Positions 24,682 to 33,711 of a stretch of DNA of 64,000 nt are shown here, one piece after another; the stretch's first letter is position 1; every line of letters begins with the position of its first letter. The position numbers and the translations under genes are program-made. The stretch spans positions 5,766,001 to 5,830,000 of the forward strand of contig NZ_CP108938.1 of the NCBI RefSeq assembly GCF_036347135.1, in the 5' to 3' direction. The notes beneath the pieces are model-generated. The model worked only from the letters and a program-made list of their open reading frames with translations. It was not told the DNA's origin and made no database searches. Source of the stretch: Streptomyces sp. NBC_00775 (GTDB lineage: Bacteria; Actinomycetota; Actinomycetes; Streptomycetales; Streptomycetaceae).

Positions 24682-25515
24682 ATGGGCGAACAGCTGCTCG
24701 GAGATGGGGAGTCGGGGCGTGCGGCCCTGGGGCGGACGTTGCGGTTGCTGCGGGAGAAGGCCGGTAAGTCGCTGGGGCAGCTGGCCGAGGAGACGGCGTA
24801 CGACAAGAGCTATCTGTACCGCCTGGAGACGGGGGAGCGGCTCTCCAAGCGGGCGGTCATGGAGGACTTGGACGGGTATCACGGTTCCGGTGACCTGCTG
24901 GTTCGCTTGTGGCGGGACGCGCGCAAGGAGGTCATCAAGGACAAGTACAAGGCGTTCATGGAGCTGGAGGCGACGGCGCGGGTCATGTGGAAGTTCCAGC
25001 TGCGGGTGCCGGGTCTGTTGCAGACCGAGGACTACGCCCGTGCGGTGTTGTCAGGGTTGTCCAGAGCCCAGACAACGGCTGGCAACGGTGAGGAAGTTGA
25101 GGAGCAGGTGGCCGCGCGCATGGGACGGCAGGAGCTGCTGTACCGGCAACCGACGCCGAGCGTCCGCGTGATTTTGGACGAGGGGGCGCTTCGGCGAACC
25201 GTTCCCGACGTGAAGGTGTGGGCGGACCAGCTGACGCACCTGGTGGACGCGGCAGAACTGTCGTCGGTCGCACTTCAGGTGTTGCCCTACGCGGCCGGGG
25301 TGCACGACCTCATGAACAGCGACCTCACGCTGATCTGGCAACGAGTCGGCGACCCCGTTGCCTACGTGGAAGGCAACGGGTTCGGCGAACTGATCGACGA
25401 TCCGGACAAGGTTCTGTCCTTCCGCTTGTCCTACGATCTCGTCAGGGACGCGGCTCTGACTCCGGAGGAGTCGACGGCGTTCATCAAGCGCCTTCTGGAG
25501 GAGTGCAGATCATGA
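24682..25515 (+). CDS. XRE-type regulator with DUF5753 C-terminal domain
   Basis: A 277 aa protein. Helix-turn-helix at about residues 16-60: LGRTLRLLREKAGKSLGQLA and DKSYLYRLETGERL. The rest is the DUF5753 domain, with its usual landmarks VPGLLQTEDYARAVL, RQELLYRQPTPSVRVILDE, ALRRTV, and VLPYAAGVH. GAGGGG lies just before ATG 24682. This protein type pairs with DUF397 proteins, here two copies directly downstream (4-nt overlap), as in the development-linked whiJ-like loci known in Streptomyces. Confidence 0.9.
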   Translation: MGEQLLGDGESGRAALGRTLRLLREKAGKSLGQLAEETAYDKSYLYRLETGERLSKRAVMEDLDGYHGSGDLLVRLWRDARKEVIKDKYKAFMELEATARVMWKFQLRVPGLLQTEDYARAVLSGLSRAQTTAGNGEEVEEQVAARMGRQELLYRQPTPSVRVILDEGALRRTVPDVKVWADQLTHLVDAAELSSVALQVLPYAAGVHDLMNSDLTLIWQRVGDPVAYVEGNGFGELIDDPDKVLSFRLSYDLVRDAALTPEESTAFIKRLLEECRS

Positions 25516-25715
25516 ACCGAACCCCCGACCTGAGTACCGCTGCCTGGCGCAAGTCGTCCTACAGCGACGGGGGTGACTCGAACTGCATCGAGGTCGCCGA
25601 CGGCTACGCCGACCTTGTTCCGGTCCGCGACAGCAAGACCCCTGGCTCCCGCCCGCTGGTCTTCTCGGCGGCGTCATGGTCCGCGTTCGTGAGCAACGTA
25701 CGGGAGACGGCGTGA
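25512..25715 (+). CDS. DUF397 protein, copy 1
   Basis: A 67 aa protein with the full DUF397 signature: AAWRKSSYSDGG, NCIEVADG, VPVRDSK and ASWSAFVSNV. It overlaps the XRE gene by 4 nt and the second copy by 4 nt. In known loci such proteins modulate the partner XRE regulator. Complete and probably functional. Confidence 0.9.
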   Translation: MNRTPDLSTAAWRKSSYSDGGDSNCIEVADGYADLVPVRDSKTPGSRPLVFSAASWSAFVSNVRETA

Positions 25716-25927
25716 CCCCCGACCTGACCACCGCTGCCTGGCGCAAGTCGTCCTACAGCGACGGGGGCGGCACGAACTGCGTCGAGGTCGCCGACGGCCA
25801 CCCCGGCCTCGTCCCGGTTCGCGACAGCAAGACCCCGTCGGCCCGCCCGCTGGTCTTCTCGGCCGTGTCTTGGGCCGGGTTCGTGGAGGGCGTCAAGGGA
25901 GAGGCGGGCTCGCACACCTTCGGGTGA
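25712..25927 (+). CDS. DUF397 protein, copy 2
   Basis: A 71 aa tandem paralogue of the preceding gene: AAWRKSSYSDGG, NCVEVADGH, VPVRDSKT and VSWAGFVEGV, with a different C-terminus (GEAGSHTFG). The nucleotide identity to copy 1 is high across the core, which points to recent duplication. GTG 25712 is coupled to the stop of copy 1. Confidence 0.88.
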   Translation: MTPDLTTAAWRKSSYSDGGGTNCVEVADGHPGLVPVRDSKTPSARPLVFSAVSWAGFVEGVKGEAGSHTFG

Positions 25928-26024
25928 CGCCTGCCGGAATTCCTGACTTTCGGGGCCTCGCCATCAACAGGGTGGATCTTGTGACCAGGGCACGAACGAC
26001 TGATCCAAGAAAGGCGAGGCGGTT

Positions 26025-26414
26025 ATGGTCGTAGACACGACGCGTCGAAGGAGGGCATCGGCCATGGCTGCTCACGCTGCGGATCCCGATCCGGTCATCC
26101 CCCCCATGCCCGAGCGGACGCCGAAGGCGCTGCGCGATGCCATTGCCGAGCACGCCCCCGAGCTCCTCCCCGACTTCGACCACCACTGGAAGTGGGCGAT
26201 CGCCGAGGCGTACAACCTTGGCCCTGTGCCGGCGTTCATGGCCCTCTGGTGGGGTGAGTACGCCATCGCCCGCGACCCCGAGCTTGACGCACATGTTCGC
26301 GATCTTGAACACCGGGCCGCGTACGAGTGCACCGACATCGCCGAAGCCAAAGCCCTCCTCGAAGAGGCGTCGAAGATTCACTACCGGGTCCGAGAACTGG
26401 AGCCCGGCGAGTGA
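26025..26414 (+). CDS. DUF6247-type protein, possible antitoxin
   Basis: A 129 aa protein; ATG 26025 or ATG 26064 (MAAHAADPDP) could be the start. The core reads RTPKALRDAIAEHAPELLPD, then WKWAIAEAYNLGPVPAFMAL and WWGEYAIARDP. It is an acidic helical protein. The following sequence at 26411-26762 encodes a second polypeptide whose frame is broken. Together they look like a two-gene toxin-antitoxin-type unit with a disabled second gene. Confidence 0.75.
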   Translation: MVVDTTRRRRASAMAAHAADPDPVIPPMPERTPKALRDAIAEHAPELLPDFDHHWKWAIAEAYNLGPVPAFMALWWGEYAIARDPELDAHVRDLEHRAAYECTDIAEAKALLEEASKIHYRVRELEPGE

Positions 26415-26762
26415 CCGACGGGTTCATGGGGCCGCCCTGGCAGGCGGATCGACGCTCTCGTCACCTTCGAGGCGCTGCCCGACCACGTTCGTGAGATCGT
26501 CCTCGCAGCGCGCGCCGAACTGGTCACGGCGAAAGACCCGTATTTCCATGGCATCGATGCTGCCTCCGGGCTTCCCGAGGGCATTACTGTCATGCCGGGC
26601 CGGTCCACCGATCCGAAAGGCCGTCACGTCTGCCTCTTCGACAACGGCAACGGCTGGCTGAAGTACAGCTTCGTCCGTCGAACCGAAGATCCCCAGATCG
26701 TGGTCGAAGAGGTGTTCTGGCAAGAAGCTGAGCCTCTTACACCGCCTCCGGCGGAGGAGTAG
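26411..26762 (+). pseudogene. Frameshifted partner gene of the DUF6247 protein
   Basis: GTG 26411 overlaps the previous stop and begins VTDGFMGPPWQAD, but this frame ends after about 23 codons. The clear coding continuation lies in another frame from about 26448: RIDALVTFEALPDHVREIVL, HGIDAASGLPEGITVMPGR, GRHVCLFDNGNGWLKYSFVR and PQIVVEEVFW, ending at 26762. A net one-base insertion near 26440-26450 would explain both. The continuation has no start codon of its own after the TGA at 26412. It overlaps the 3' end of the kinase gene by 26 nt. Sequencing error cannot be excluded. Confidence 0.7.
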
Positions 26763-28212
26763 CCGCCCCCGGCAGCCGTACCGTAGCCACCGTTCCGCCG
26801 CCCTGCGCCGGGCGCAGCGAGATCTCGCCGCCCGCCTGCTGGACCGTACGGGCCACTATCGACAGACCGAGGCCGGAGCCCGGGAGTGCCCGTGCCGACG
26901 GGGAGCGCCAGAAGCGGTCGAAGACGTGCGGGAGTTCCTCGCTGGGGATGCCGGGGCCGTGGTCGCGTACGGTCAGTTCGCCGCCCTTGAGTACGACATC
27001 GATGACGCCGCCCTCGGGGCTGAACTTCACCGCGTTGTCCAGGATGTTCACGATCGCCCGCTCCAGGGCCTGCGGCTCCGCCCGGACGAACCAGGGCTGG
27101 AGATCCGCCGTGATCGTCAGCTCGGGGCCACGCAGCCGTGCCCTGCGCAGGGCCGCCTCGACGGTGTCCTGAAGGTCCACGACCTCGACACGGTCGGCCG
27201 ACGTCGCCGCGTCCGAACGCGACAGCGTCTGCAAGTCGCCGATCAGTGAGGCCAGTTCCGTCATCTGCGCCGTCACCGAGGCGAGGAGTGCCTTGCGGTC
27301 CGCCGGGGGGATCGGGCGGCCGGTTTCCTCGCTGCGGGTGAGGAGTTCGATGTTGGTGCGGAGGGAGGTCAGGGGGGTCCGGAGTTCGTGACCGGCGTCC
27401 GCGATGAGCTGTTGCTGGAGCTCGCGGGAGCTGGCGAGGGAGGCGGTCATCGAGTTGAAGGAGCGGGAGAGGCGTGCGATCTCGTCCTCGCTGTGCTCCT
27501 CGACCGGGATACGGATCGTGAGGTCTTCGGTGCGGGCTACGTGTTCTACGGCGTCGGTGAGCTTGTCGACGGGGCGGAGGCCCGCGCGGGCGACCCAGAG
27601 ACCTGCGGCGCCGGCGCCGACCACTCCGATTCCGGAGACGAGGAGCAGGACGAGGGCCAGGTCGTTGAGCGTGGACTGGGTGGCCTTGAGCGGGGTGGCG
27701 ACGACAAGGGCGTAGCCCTCGGCCAGGGCCCGATTGCGCGGGTCACCGTTGCTGACCATCAGCGGCAAGGTCAGCACCTGTACGGCGTTGCCCTTGCTGT
27801 CGGTTCCCGTGCGGAGAGTCCAGGTGCCGGGCGTCGACTTCTTGGCTACCTGCTTATCGCTGTCGGTGACCTTTACCAGGCCTGCCGAGTTGTCGGAGAT
27901 GCACGCGGTGCCGTCCGCTTTGACGATTTCGTAGTACATGGTCCTGGCCCGCGGGCCGAAACCGTTGATCCCCGTCTGCGTACTGGGCGTCTGGGTGCAG
28001 TTGTTGATCAACGTGGTGGCGTCGTTGGCGTCCACCGCCATCCGCGTCGCCGCCCGCAGGTCACCGTTGACCTCGTCGTACAGCTTCTCCTTCACGATGA
28101 ACCAGCACGTCACCGAAACCGCAGCCACCGCGAACGCCACCGCTGCCGCCACCAGCAGTGCGAGCCGCGACCGGATCGGCAGTGACCGGAACCGGCGTAC
28201 CACGTTCTTCAC
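26737..28212 (-). CDS. cssS: Sensor histidine kinase, CssS-like
   Basis: A 491 aa membrane kinase. Two helices ([20 protein letters not shown] and [20 protein letters not shown]) flank an extracellular sensor of about 140 residues with two cysteines. HAMP follows ([20 protein letters not shown]), then the H-box [17 protein letters not shown]-box NILDNAVKF and G boxes [15 protein letters not shown]. It overlaps the regulator gene by 4 nt. In S. lividans the equivalent pair CssRS is reported to govern secretion stress with HtrA-like proteases, and the HtrA-like gene follows here too. Symbol assigned by that synteny. Confidence 0.85.
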   Translation of the reverse strand: MKNVVRRFRSLPIRSRLALLVAAAVAFAVAAVSVTCWFIVKEKLYDEVNGDLRAATRMAVDANDATTLINNCTQTPSTQTGINGFGPRARTMYYEIVKADGTACISDNSAGLVKVTDSDKQVAKKSTPGTWTLRTGTDSKGNAVQVLTLPLMVSNGDPRNRALAEGYALVVATPLKATQSTLNDLALVLLLVSGIGVVGAGAAGLWVARAGLRPVDKLTDAVEHVARTEDLTIRIPVEEHSEDEIARLSRSFNSMTASLASSRELQQQLIADAGHELRTPLTSLRTNIELLTRSEETGRPIPPADRKALLASVTAQMTELASLIGDLQTLSRSDAATSADRVEVVDLQDTVEAALRRARLRGPELTITADLQPWFVRAEPQALERAIVNILDNAVKFSPEGGVIDVVLKGGELTVRDHGPGIPSEELPHVFDRFWRSPSARALPGSGLGLSIVARTVQQAGGEISLRPAQGGGTVATVRLPGAATPPPEAV

Positions 28213-28940
28213 TCCGCGCCGCCCGACCGCAGCACGTACCCCACACCCCGGACGGTGTGGACGAGGCGCGGCTCGCCGCCCGCCTCGGTCTTGCGGCGCA
28301 GGTACATGACGTAGACGTCCAGGGAATTCGAGGACGGCTCGAAGTCGAAGCCCCAGACCGCCTTGAGGATCTGCTCGCGGGTGAGGACCTGGCGCGGGTG
28401 GGCCAGGAACATCTCCAGGAGGGTGAACTCCGTGCGGGTGAGCTCCACCGCGCGCCCGGCCCGCGTGACCTCGCGGGTCGAGAGGTCCATGCGGAGGTCG
28501 CCGAAGGTGAGCGCGTCGTCGTCCGGGACGGTGCCCGCGGTCGCCGTGTACGAGCTGCGCCGCAGCAACGCCCGGACGCGGGCGAAGAGTTCGTCGAGCT
28601 CGAACGGCTTGACGAGGTAGTCGTCGGCGCCGGCGTCCAGGCCGGTGACGCGGTCGCCGACCGTGTCGCGGGCGGTGAGCATGAGGATCGGCGTCGTGGT
28701 GCCCGCGCCGCGCATCCGGCGGGCGGCGGTGAGGCCGTCCATGCGGGGCATCTGGATGTCCAGGACGACCAGGTCGGGCTGGTAGGCCGTCGCCTTCTCC
28801 AAGGCGTCCGCGCCGTCGACCGCGACCGCGGTGTCGTATCCCTCGAAGGCGAGGCTGCGCTGGAGTGCTTCGCGCACGGCAGGCTCGTCGTCGACGATCA
28901 GAATGCGCTGGGGGTCACGGTCGCCATCGGCGGGGCTCAT
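28209..28940 (-). CDS. cssR: OmpR-family response regulator, CssR-like
   Basis: A 243 aa regulator. The receiver has [11 protein letters not shown], the acceptor Asp in [13 protein letters not shown] and [11 protein letters not shown]. The C-terminal winged helix reads [32 protein letters not shown] and [21 protein letters not shown] precedes ATG 28940. Transcription probably runs regulator then kinase. It sits downstream of an HtrA-type protease gene, its likely target. The similarity to the orphan regulator at 19053 is marked. Confidence 0.87.
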   Translation of the reverse strand: MSPADGDRDPQRILIVDDEPAVREALQRSLAFEGYDTAVAVDGADALEKATAYQPDLVVLDIQMPRMDGLTAARRMRGAGTTTPILMLTARDTVGDRVTGLDAGADDYLVKPFELDELFARVRALLRRSSYTATAGTVPDDDALTFGDLRMDLSTREVTRAGRAVELTRTEFTLLEMFLAHPRQVLTREQILKAVWGFDFEPSSNSLDVYVMYLRRKTEAGGEPRLVHTVRGVGYVLRSGGAE

Positions 28941-29045
28941 GGGCTGGAGTTCCTCGGGTGCGCTGGGACGGTGGGTCGGACGCCTTCAGCCTCGCACGTT
29001 TGCGGGCGGGGACGGAAAGAAGGCATCAGCCGGGGAAGCGGCGGT

Positions 29046-29258
29046 TCAGCTCGGCAGCGCGCTGAGTGCGTTGAGCCGGCGCAGCTGGACCTTGCGGAGG
29101 TGCGGGTGTGCGGCGGAGATACGCAGGCCCATCATCTGCGGGACCGCCACCTCGGGCGCCCTGGCCGCCGGGGCATGCAGTTCGTGTGCCACTTCCAGGG
29201 CCAGGGTGAAACCGGCCGGGCCGCTGTCAGAGACGGTGTGGGAGACGCGCGTGATCAT
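29046..29258 (-). CDS. Small protein between htrA-like and cssR-like genes
   Basis: A 70 aa protein, MITRVSHTVSDSGPAGFTLA then LEVAHELHAPAARAPEVAV, with a basic C-terminus (HLRKVQLRRLNALSALPS). GGAGG sits 5 nt before the ATG, a stronger ribosome site than most in this window. It starts 15 nt after the protease stop on the same strand, so the two are probably co-transcribed. It has no membrane helix. Function unknown; co-expression suggests a link to the secretion-stress response. Confidence 0.65.
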   Translation of the reverse strand: MITRVSHTVSDSGPAGFTLALEVAHELHAPAARAPEVAVPQMMGLRISAAHPHLRKVQLRRLNALSALPS

Positions 29259-29273
29259 GGGAACCTCCAGGAA

Positions 29274-30503
29274 TCAGCTGTCGGAACCGCCGGCCCGCAG
29301 AGAGGCCAGGTCGGACTTGACGGTGTTGATCGGGATGGCGAAACCGAGGCCGACGCTGCCCGCGCTGGACGAGCTGGACGAGGAGTCCGAAGCGGCCGAG
29401 TACATCGCCGAGTTGATGCCGATGATGTTGCCGTTCATGTCGATCAGCGCGCCGCCGGAGTTGCCCGGGTTGAGGGACGCGTCGGTCTGAAGGGCCTTGT
29501 ACGTCGTCGTGGACGAGCCGGTGTCGCCGTTGAACTCCTGGCCGCCGAACTCGAACGGCCACTGGCCGCTGCCGCCCTGGCCCTGCTGGTCCTGGCTCTG
29601 GCTCTCGTCCGTGGAGACGGTGACGTCACGGTCGAGCGCGGAGACGATACCGCTGGTGACCGTGCCGGTCAGGCCCTCGGGGGAGCCGATCGCCACGACG
29701 TCGTCGCCGACCTGGACACCGTCGGAGTTGCCGAGCGTCGCGGTCTTCAGACCGGACGGCGCGTTCTCCAGCTTGATCAGCGCGAGGTCCTTCTTGCTGT
29801 CGGTGCCGACGACCTTCGCGGTGTACGACTTGCCGTTGCTCAGCTGCACCTTGATCGACGAGGCGCCGGAGATGACGTGGTTGTTGGTGATGATCTCGCC
29901 GCCGGTCGTGATGATCACGCCCGAGCCGGTGGACGAGCCCGCGTTCGAGGTCGCGTTGATCTCGACGATGCTCGGGCTGACCGCCTGGGCCACCCCGGCG
30001 ACCGTGCCCTTCTTGGCGGTGGGCACCACGTTCGTGCTGGTGCTGCTCGACGTGGTGTCCTTGCCGGTCAGCTCCTGGATGCCGTACGCGGTGCCGCCGC
30101 CTATGGCCGCGGCGACGATCGCGACGGCGGCCAGCAGGGCGAGCGGCCCCTTCGCGCGCTTCTTCGGAGCGGCGGCCGGGGCCTCCGTGGCGGGGACCGG
30201 CTCGGCCATGAGGACCGCGGTGCTCGCCGCGGCCGGCTCGGGGGCGCCGGGGTAACCCGCGAAGCCACCGCCATAGCCCTCGCCACCGTTGCCACCCTGA
30301 CCGGAGCCCGGCCACACGGTGGTACCCGGCTCGACGGCGACCGGTGCGACCGGCTGGTACGCCGGCGGGGGAGGCCACTCGGGGTTCACGGGGGAGGAAG
30401 CGTGCTGCTGCTGGGGGTACGCCGGCTGCTGGTTGTCGCCCTGGGGGTACTCGCCGCTGCGGCGGAAGCTCTCGGTCATGGAAAAAGACTGTCCCCCGAT
30501 CAT
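29274..30503 (-). CDS. HtrA/DegP-like membrane-anchored serine protease without PDZ domain
   Basis: A 409 aa protein. About 120 N-terminal residues are Pro/Gln/Gly-rich and cytoplasmic. One membrane helix follows (LALLAAVAIVAAAIGGG), then an extracellular trypsin-like domain. The triad is visible: His in NNHVISG, Asp in DLALIKLENA and Ser in NPGNSGGALIDMNG. The chain ends about 35 residues after the serine motif, so no PDZ domain is present, unlike most DegP proteins. GGGAG precedes ATG 30503; ATG 30479 is an alternative. It is likely a quality-control protease under the neighbouring two-component system. Confidence 0.88.
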   Translation of the reverse strand: MIGGQSFSMTESFRRSGEYPQGDNQQPAYPQQQHASSPVNPEWPPPPAYQPVAPVAVEPGTTVWPGSGQGGNGGEGYGGGFAGYPGAPEPAAASTAVLMAEPVPATEAPAAAPKKRAKGPLALLAAVAIVAAAIGGGTAYGIQELTGKDTTSSSTSTNVVPTAKKGTVAGVAQAVSPSIVEINATSNAGSSTGSGVIITTGGEIITNNHVISGASSIKVQLSNGKSYTAKVVGTDSKKDLALIKLENAPSGLKTATLGNSDGVQVGDDVVAIGSPEGLTGTVTSGIVSALDRDVTVSTDESQSQDQQGQGGSGQWPFEFGGQEFNGDTGSSTTTYKALQTDASLNPGNSGGALIDMNGNIIGINSAMYSAASDSSSSSSSAGSVGLGFAIPINTVKSDLASLRAGGSDS

Positions 30504-30839
30504 GAGAGCTCCCTGAGTCCCCGCTGAGAAGCCCGACAGAACCTCGTATGCCCGATATAAAGACGCTCCGGGCCCGCTCCTGCACGGAAAACAGGGGGTT
30601 GCGCGGGGGTGATGTCACGGAAGGCGCCCGACGAATACTTGTCTGCCTGCTGTGAAGCCCGTGTGCGCCGGGACGCGTGAGGCCTACGATCGCCGCGCCG
30701 GAGGGGGGCTCCGCGGATACGCCTGAATCGATGCAAGCAAGCGCTGTCGTCGCTGTCGTCGATCGGGCGGCCTGTGCGTCGTACGCCCTCCCCGGGCCCT
30801 GTACGACACCACACGCACCCACCACCCCAGGAGCCCTGA
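30504..30839. promoter_or_regulatory. Intergenic region between two divergent protease genes
   Basis: 336 nt with no convincing gene; short plus-strand ORFs lack ribosome sites. It must carry promoters for the minus-strand HtrA-like gene and the plus-strand trypsin-like gene. An AT-rich patch (CCGATATAAAGACG around 30551) faces the HtrA-like gene and is a candidate promoter core. No clear inverted repeat was found for the response regulator. Confidence 0.45.
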
Positions 30840-32591
30840 GTGATACGTGCCCTGCGCGGCCGTCTGAGACGTCCCGCCACGGCGTTGCCCGCGGCCGCCC
30901 TCGCGCTGGCGCTGACCTGCGCCGGCGCCCTCGCGGCGCAGCCCGCCACGGCGGCCGGCAACCCGGCCGGTCTGCCCGACGCGAGCGCCGCCCGGTCCGT
31001 GACCCCGGCCCCGGCCGCCTCCGACAAGGAACTGCGCGACCGCGTCATCGAGGCCGCCAAGGCCCAGGCGACCCCCGAGACCCCCAAGAAGACGCCGTTC
31101 ATCATCGGCGGCAGCGAGACGACCATCGCCTCCGCGCCGTGGATGGTCCAGCTTTCGTACTACGACAGCACGGCGGGCGTCGGCTACTTCTGCGGCGGCA
31201 CCCTCGTCGCCCCGAACAAGGTCCTGACGGCGGCGCACTGCGTCGCGGGCCTGGACTGGGTGAACAACGGCGCCGTCGTAGCCGGTACCGCCGGTCTGCT
31301 GGACGACACGAGCGGCACGGTCGCGGGCGTCTACCGTCAGTGGAACCACCCGCACTACAACTCCACGACCGTCCAGAACGACATCGCGGTCCTCACCCTG
31401 GACCGCCCGCTGGAGCAGCAGTGGACGCGGCTGGTGGCCGCCGGCGACTCCGCGTCGTACGCCGCGGGCAAGACCGCCACCGTCTACGGCTGGGGCCTGA
31501 CCTCCGGTGCCGAGGGCGCCGACCTGTCGGCCACGCTGCGCAAGGTCGACCTGACGGTGCAGTCGGACGCCACCTGCAACTCCGCGATGCAGACGGTCCT
31601 CGGTGAGGACGACTTCGTCGAGGGCTCGATGTTCTGCGCGGGCACCCCGGCCACCGGCACCGACGAGGGCACCAAGAGTCCCTGCAACGGTGACTCCGGC
31701 GGCCCGGTGATCGTCGGCGGCAAGGTCGTCGGCATCGTCTCGTGGGGCGTCTCGGGCTGCACGGCCGCGGGCGCCTACCCGGTCTTCACCAAGGTCGCCT
31801 CGTACACCTGGGCGGCCCAGCCGCGCATCGACGACGCCGACCTGACCTTCGACGGCAAGGCCGACATCCTGGCCCGTACGCCCTCCGGCGGCCTGTTCGA
31901 GCAGGACAGCAAGGGCACCTCGCTCGCGGCCCGCGCCTTCCAGGGCAACGGCTGGGAGGGCATCAGCTGGGGTCTCCAGGCCGACCTGGACCGGGACTTC
32001 TACCAGGACCTGATCGTCCGCGACAAGGGCGACGGCAAGCTGTACCGCAGCTACCTGAACCACTCCTCCGGCGAGTACGAGTGGATGCAGATCAGCTCGG
32101 TGTGGGGCGGCTACAAGTCGTACGCCATCCCCGGCGACATGACCGGTGACGCCCGCCCCGACCTCGTCGCGGTGGACGCCGACGGCTCGGTCTACCTCTA
32201 CCCGGGCAAGGGCACCGGCCAGTTCTACGGTCGCGTCAAGGTCGTCGACAAGGCCTGGAAGAACGTGAAGATCTTCGGCCACGGCGACCTGTCCGGCGAC
32301 GGCAAGGCCGACCTGCTGGTCCGCAACAGCTCCGGCGTGCTCTACCTCTACCGGGGCACGCAGGTCGAGAAGACCCCGTTCGCGGCGCGGATCCAGGCCC
32401 GCACGGGCTGGAACTTCACGTCGTACGTCTCCAACGGCGACGTCACGGGCGACGGCATCGCCGACATCATCACCCGCGACTCCGGCGGCACACTCTGGCT
32501 CTACCCGGGCACCAACAAGGCGTCCAGCAGCCTCTTCGGCTCACGCAAGAGCCTGGGAACGGGCTTCAACCAGTACAACTTGTTGTTCTAG
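30840..32591 (+). CDS. Secreted trypsin-like protease with FG-GAP/VCBS repeats
   Basis: A 583 aa extracellular protein. A signal peptide (ALPAAALALALTCAGALAAQP) and propeptide are followed by mature-like FIIGGSETTIASAPWMVQL. The trypsin fold shows CGGTLVAPNKVLTAAHC (His), QNDIAVLTLD (Asp) and CNGDSGGPVIVGGKVVGIVS (Ser). From about residue 335 there are four or more FG-GAP-type repeats with D-x-D-G-x-x-D calcium-loop patterns (TFDGKADILAR, GDMTGDARPDLVAV, GDLSGDGKADLLVR, GDVTGDGIADIITR), probably a seven-bladed propeller used for binding. GTG 30840 is the start; no strong ribosome site. Confidence 0.9.
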   Translation: MIRALRGRLRRPATALPAAALALALTCAGALAAQPATAAGNPAGLPDASAARSVTPAPAASDKELRDRVIEAAKAQATPETPKKTPFIIGGSETTIASAPWMVQLSYYDSTAGVGYFCGGTLVAPNKVLTAAHCVAGLDWVNNGAVVAGTAGLLDDTSGTVAGVYRQWNHPHYNSTTVQNDIAVLTLDRPLEQQWTRLVAAGDSASYAAGKTATVYGWGLTSGAEGADLSATLRKVDLTVQSDATCNSAMQTVLGEDDFVEGSMFCAGTPATGTDEGTKSPCNGDSGGPVIVGGKVVGIVSWGVSGCTAAGAYPVFTKVASYTWAAQPRIDDADLTFDGKADILARTPSGGLFEQDSKGTSLAARAFQGNGWEGISWGLQADLDRDFYQDLIVRDKGDGKLYRSYLNHSSGEYEWMQISSVWGGYKSYAIPGDMTGDARPDLVAVDADGSVYLYPGKGTGQFYGRVKVVDKAWKNVKIFGHGDLSGDGKADLLVRNSSGVLYLYRGTQVEKTPFAARIQARTGWNFTSYVSNGDVTGDGIADIITRDSGGTLWLYPGTNKASSSLFGSRKSLGTGFNQYNLLF

Positions 32592-32609
32592 AAGCAGAGA
32601 ACCCGCGCC

Positions 32610-32660
32610 CCGATAGGGGCGCGGGGAACTGCGCGACCAGCCCCCACCGTCCCGCAGACA
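32610..32660 (+). repeat. REP-like dispersed repeat copy
   Basis: CGCGCCCCGATAGGGGCGCG forms a hairpin and is followed by GGGAACTGCGCGACCAGCCC. The string GGGGCGCGGGGAACTGCGC recurs at 48834 and 48891 and, inverted, at about 48777, so this belongs to a dispersed family common between Streptomyces genes. It lies between convergent genes and can also serve as a terminator. Confidence 0.75.
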
Positions 32661-32665
32661 CCCCA

Positions 32666-33688
32666 CTACGCGCAGCCGCAGGACCGTCGTACAACCAACC
32701 GCGACGGAAACAGCTTCAACCGCTCCCGCCGAGACCCAGCAACCCGCAGCCCATCATCAAGCACAAGATCAACCGCGGCCCGAGCCATCGCCGACCGGTC
32801 CGATGCAATCGTTGTCAAAGGCGGGTCCGTCAGCGCCGCTTCCTTGACGTCGTCGAACCCGGCGACCGCCAGCTCCCCCGGAACGTCAATGCGAAGCTCC
32901 CGCGCGGCCCGCAAAATGCCGATCGCCTGGTCATCCGTGGAACAGAAGATCGCCGGCGGCCGATCAGGCCCGGCCAGCAGCCCCAGGCCGACCTGATACG
33001 CGTCGTACCGGTTGTAAGGAGCCTCGAAGAGGCGCCCCTCCGTGGAGATCCCGGCCTCCTGCATCGCCCGGCGCCAGCCCTCGACGTGGTCCGAGACGGG
33101 GTCACCGACCGCGGGGGTCTCGGCCGTACCGCCGAGACAGGCCACGTACTCGTACCCGTGCTCAAGAAGGTGCCGCGTCGCGAGCTGGCCGCCGCCGATG
33201 TCGTCCGTGACGACGGCGACGTCGTCGATGGCCTCGGGGCGCTCGTGCAGCAGCACCACGCGGGCGTCCCACGCGTCGATCTCGGCGGCCGCGTGGTCGT
33301 TCAGCGCGTGGCTGACGAGGATCAGTCCGGAGACCCGCATGCCGAGGAAGGCCCGCAGGTAGTGGACCTCGCGCTCGGCTACGTAGTCGGAGTTGCCGAC
33401 GAGCACCATTTTTCCGCGCTCGGCGGCGGCCTGCTCGACCGCGTGCGCCATCTCCCCGAAGAAGGGCTGGCGCGCGTCCGGCACGATCAGGCCTATGAGC
33501 TCGGTCCTCCGCGATGCCATGGCCTGGGCGACCCGGTCGGGCCGGTACCCCAGTTCCTTGATCGCGGCGAGAACGCGCTCGCGCGTGGCCGGGGCAACCG
33601 GCCTCGGTCCGTTGTTGATGACATAGCTGACGACGGCGGTCGAAGTACCCGCCAGCCGCGCTACATCATCCCTAGTCACCTTGGCCAC
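32666..33688 (-). CDS. LacI-family transcriptional regulator
   Basis: A 340 aa regulator. The N-terminal helix-turn-helix reads [20 protein letters not shown], followed by the hinge [20 protein letters not shown]. The periplasmic-binding-protein-like core includes [50 protein letters not shown] and [20 protein letters not shown]. The natural ligand is unknown. GTG 33688 is placed 6 nt after TAGACT, so the transcript is probably leaderless. It lies just downstream of glnR, reading the same way. Confidence 0.9.
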   Translation of the reverse strand: MAKVTRDDVARLAGTSTAVVSYVINNGPRPVAPATRERVLAAIKELGYRPDRVAQAMASRRTELIGLIVPDARQPFFGEMAHAVEQAAAERGKMVLVGNSDYVAEREVHYLRAFLGMRVSGLILVSHALNDHAAAEIDAWDARVVLLHERPEAIDDVAVVTDDIGGGQLATRHLLEHGYEYVACLGGTAETPAVGDPVSDHVEGWRRAMQEAGISTEGRLFEAPYNRYDAYQVGLGLLAGPDRPPAIFCSTDDQAIGILRAARELRIDVPGELAVAGFDDVKEAALTDPPLTTIASDRSAMARAAVDLVLDDGLRVAGSRRERLKLFPSRLVVRRSCGCA

Positions 33689-33711
33689 GCGCGGAGTCTA
33701 CGCGGATGGAC

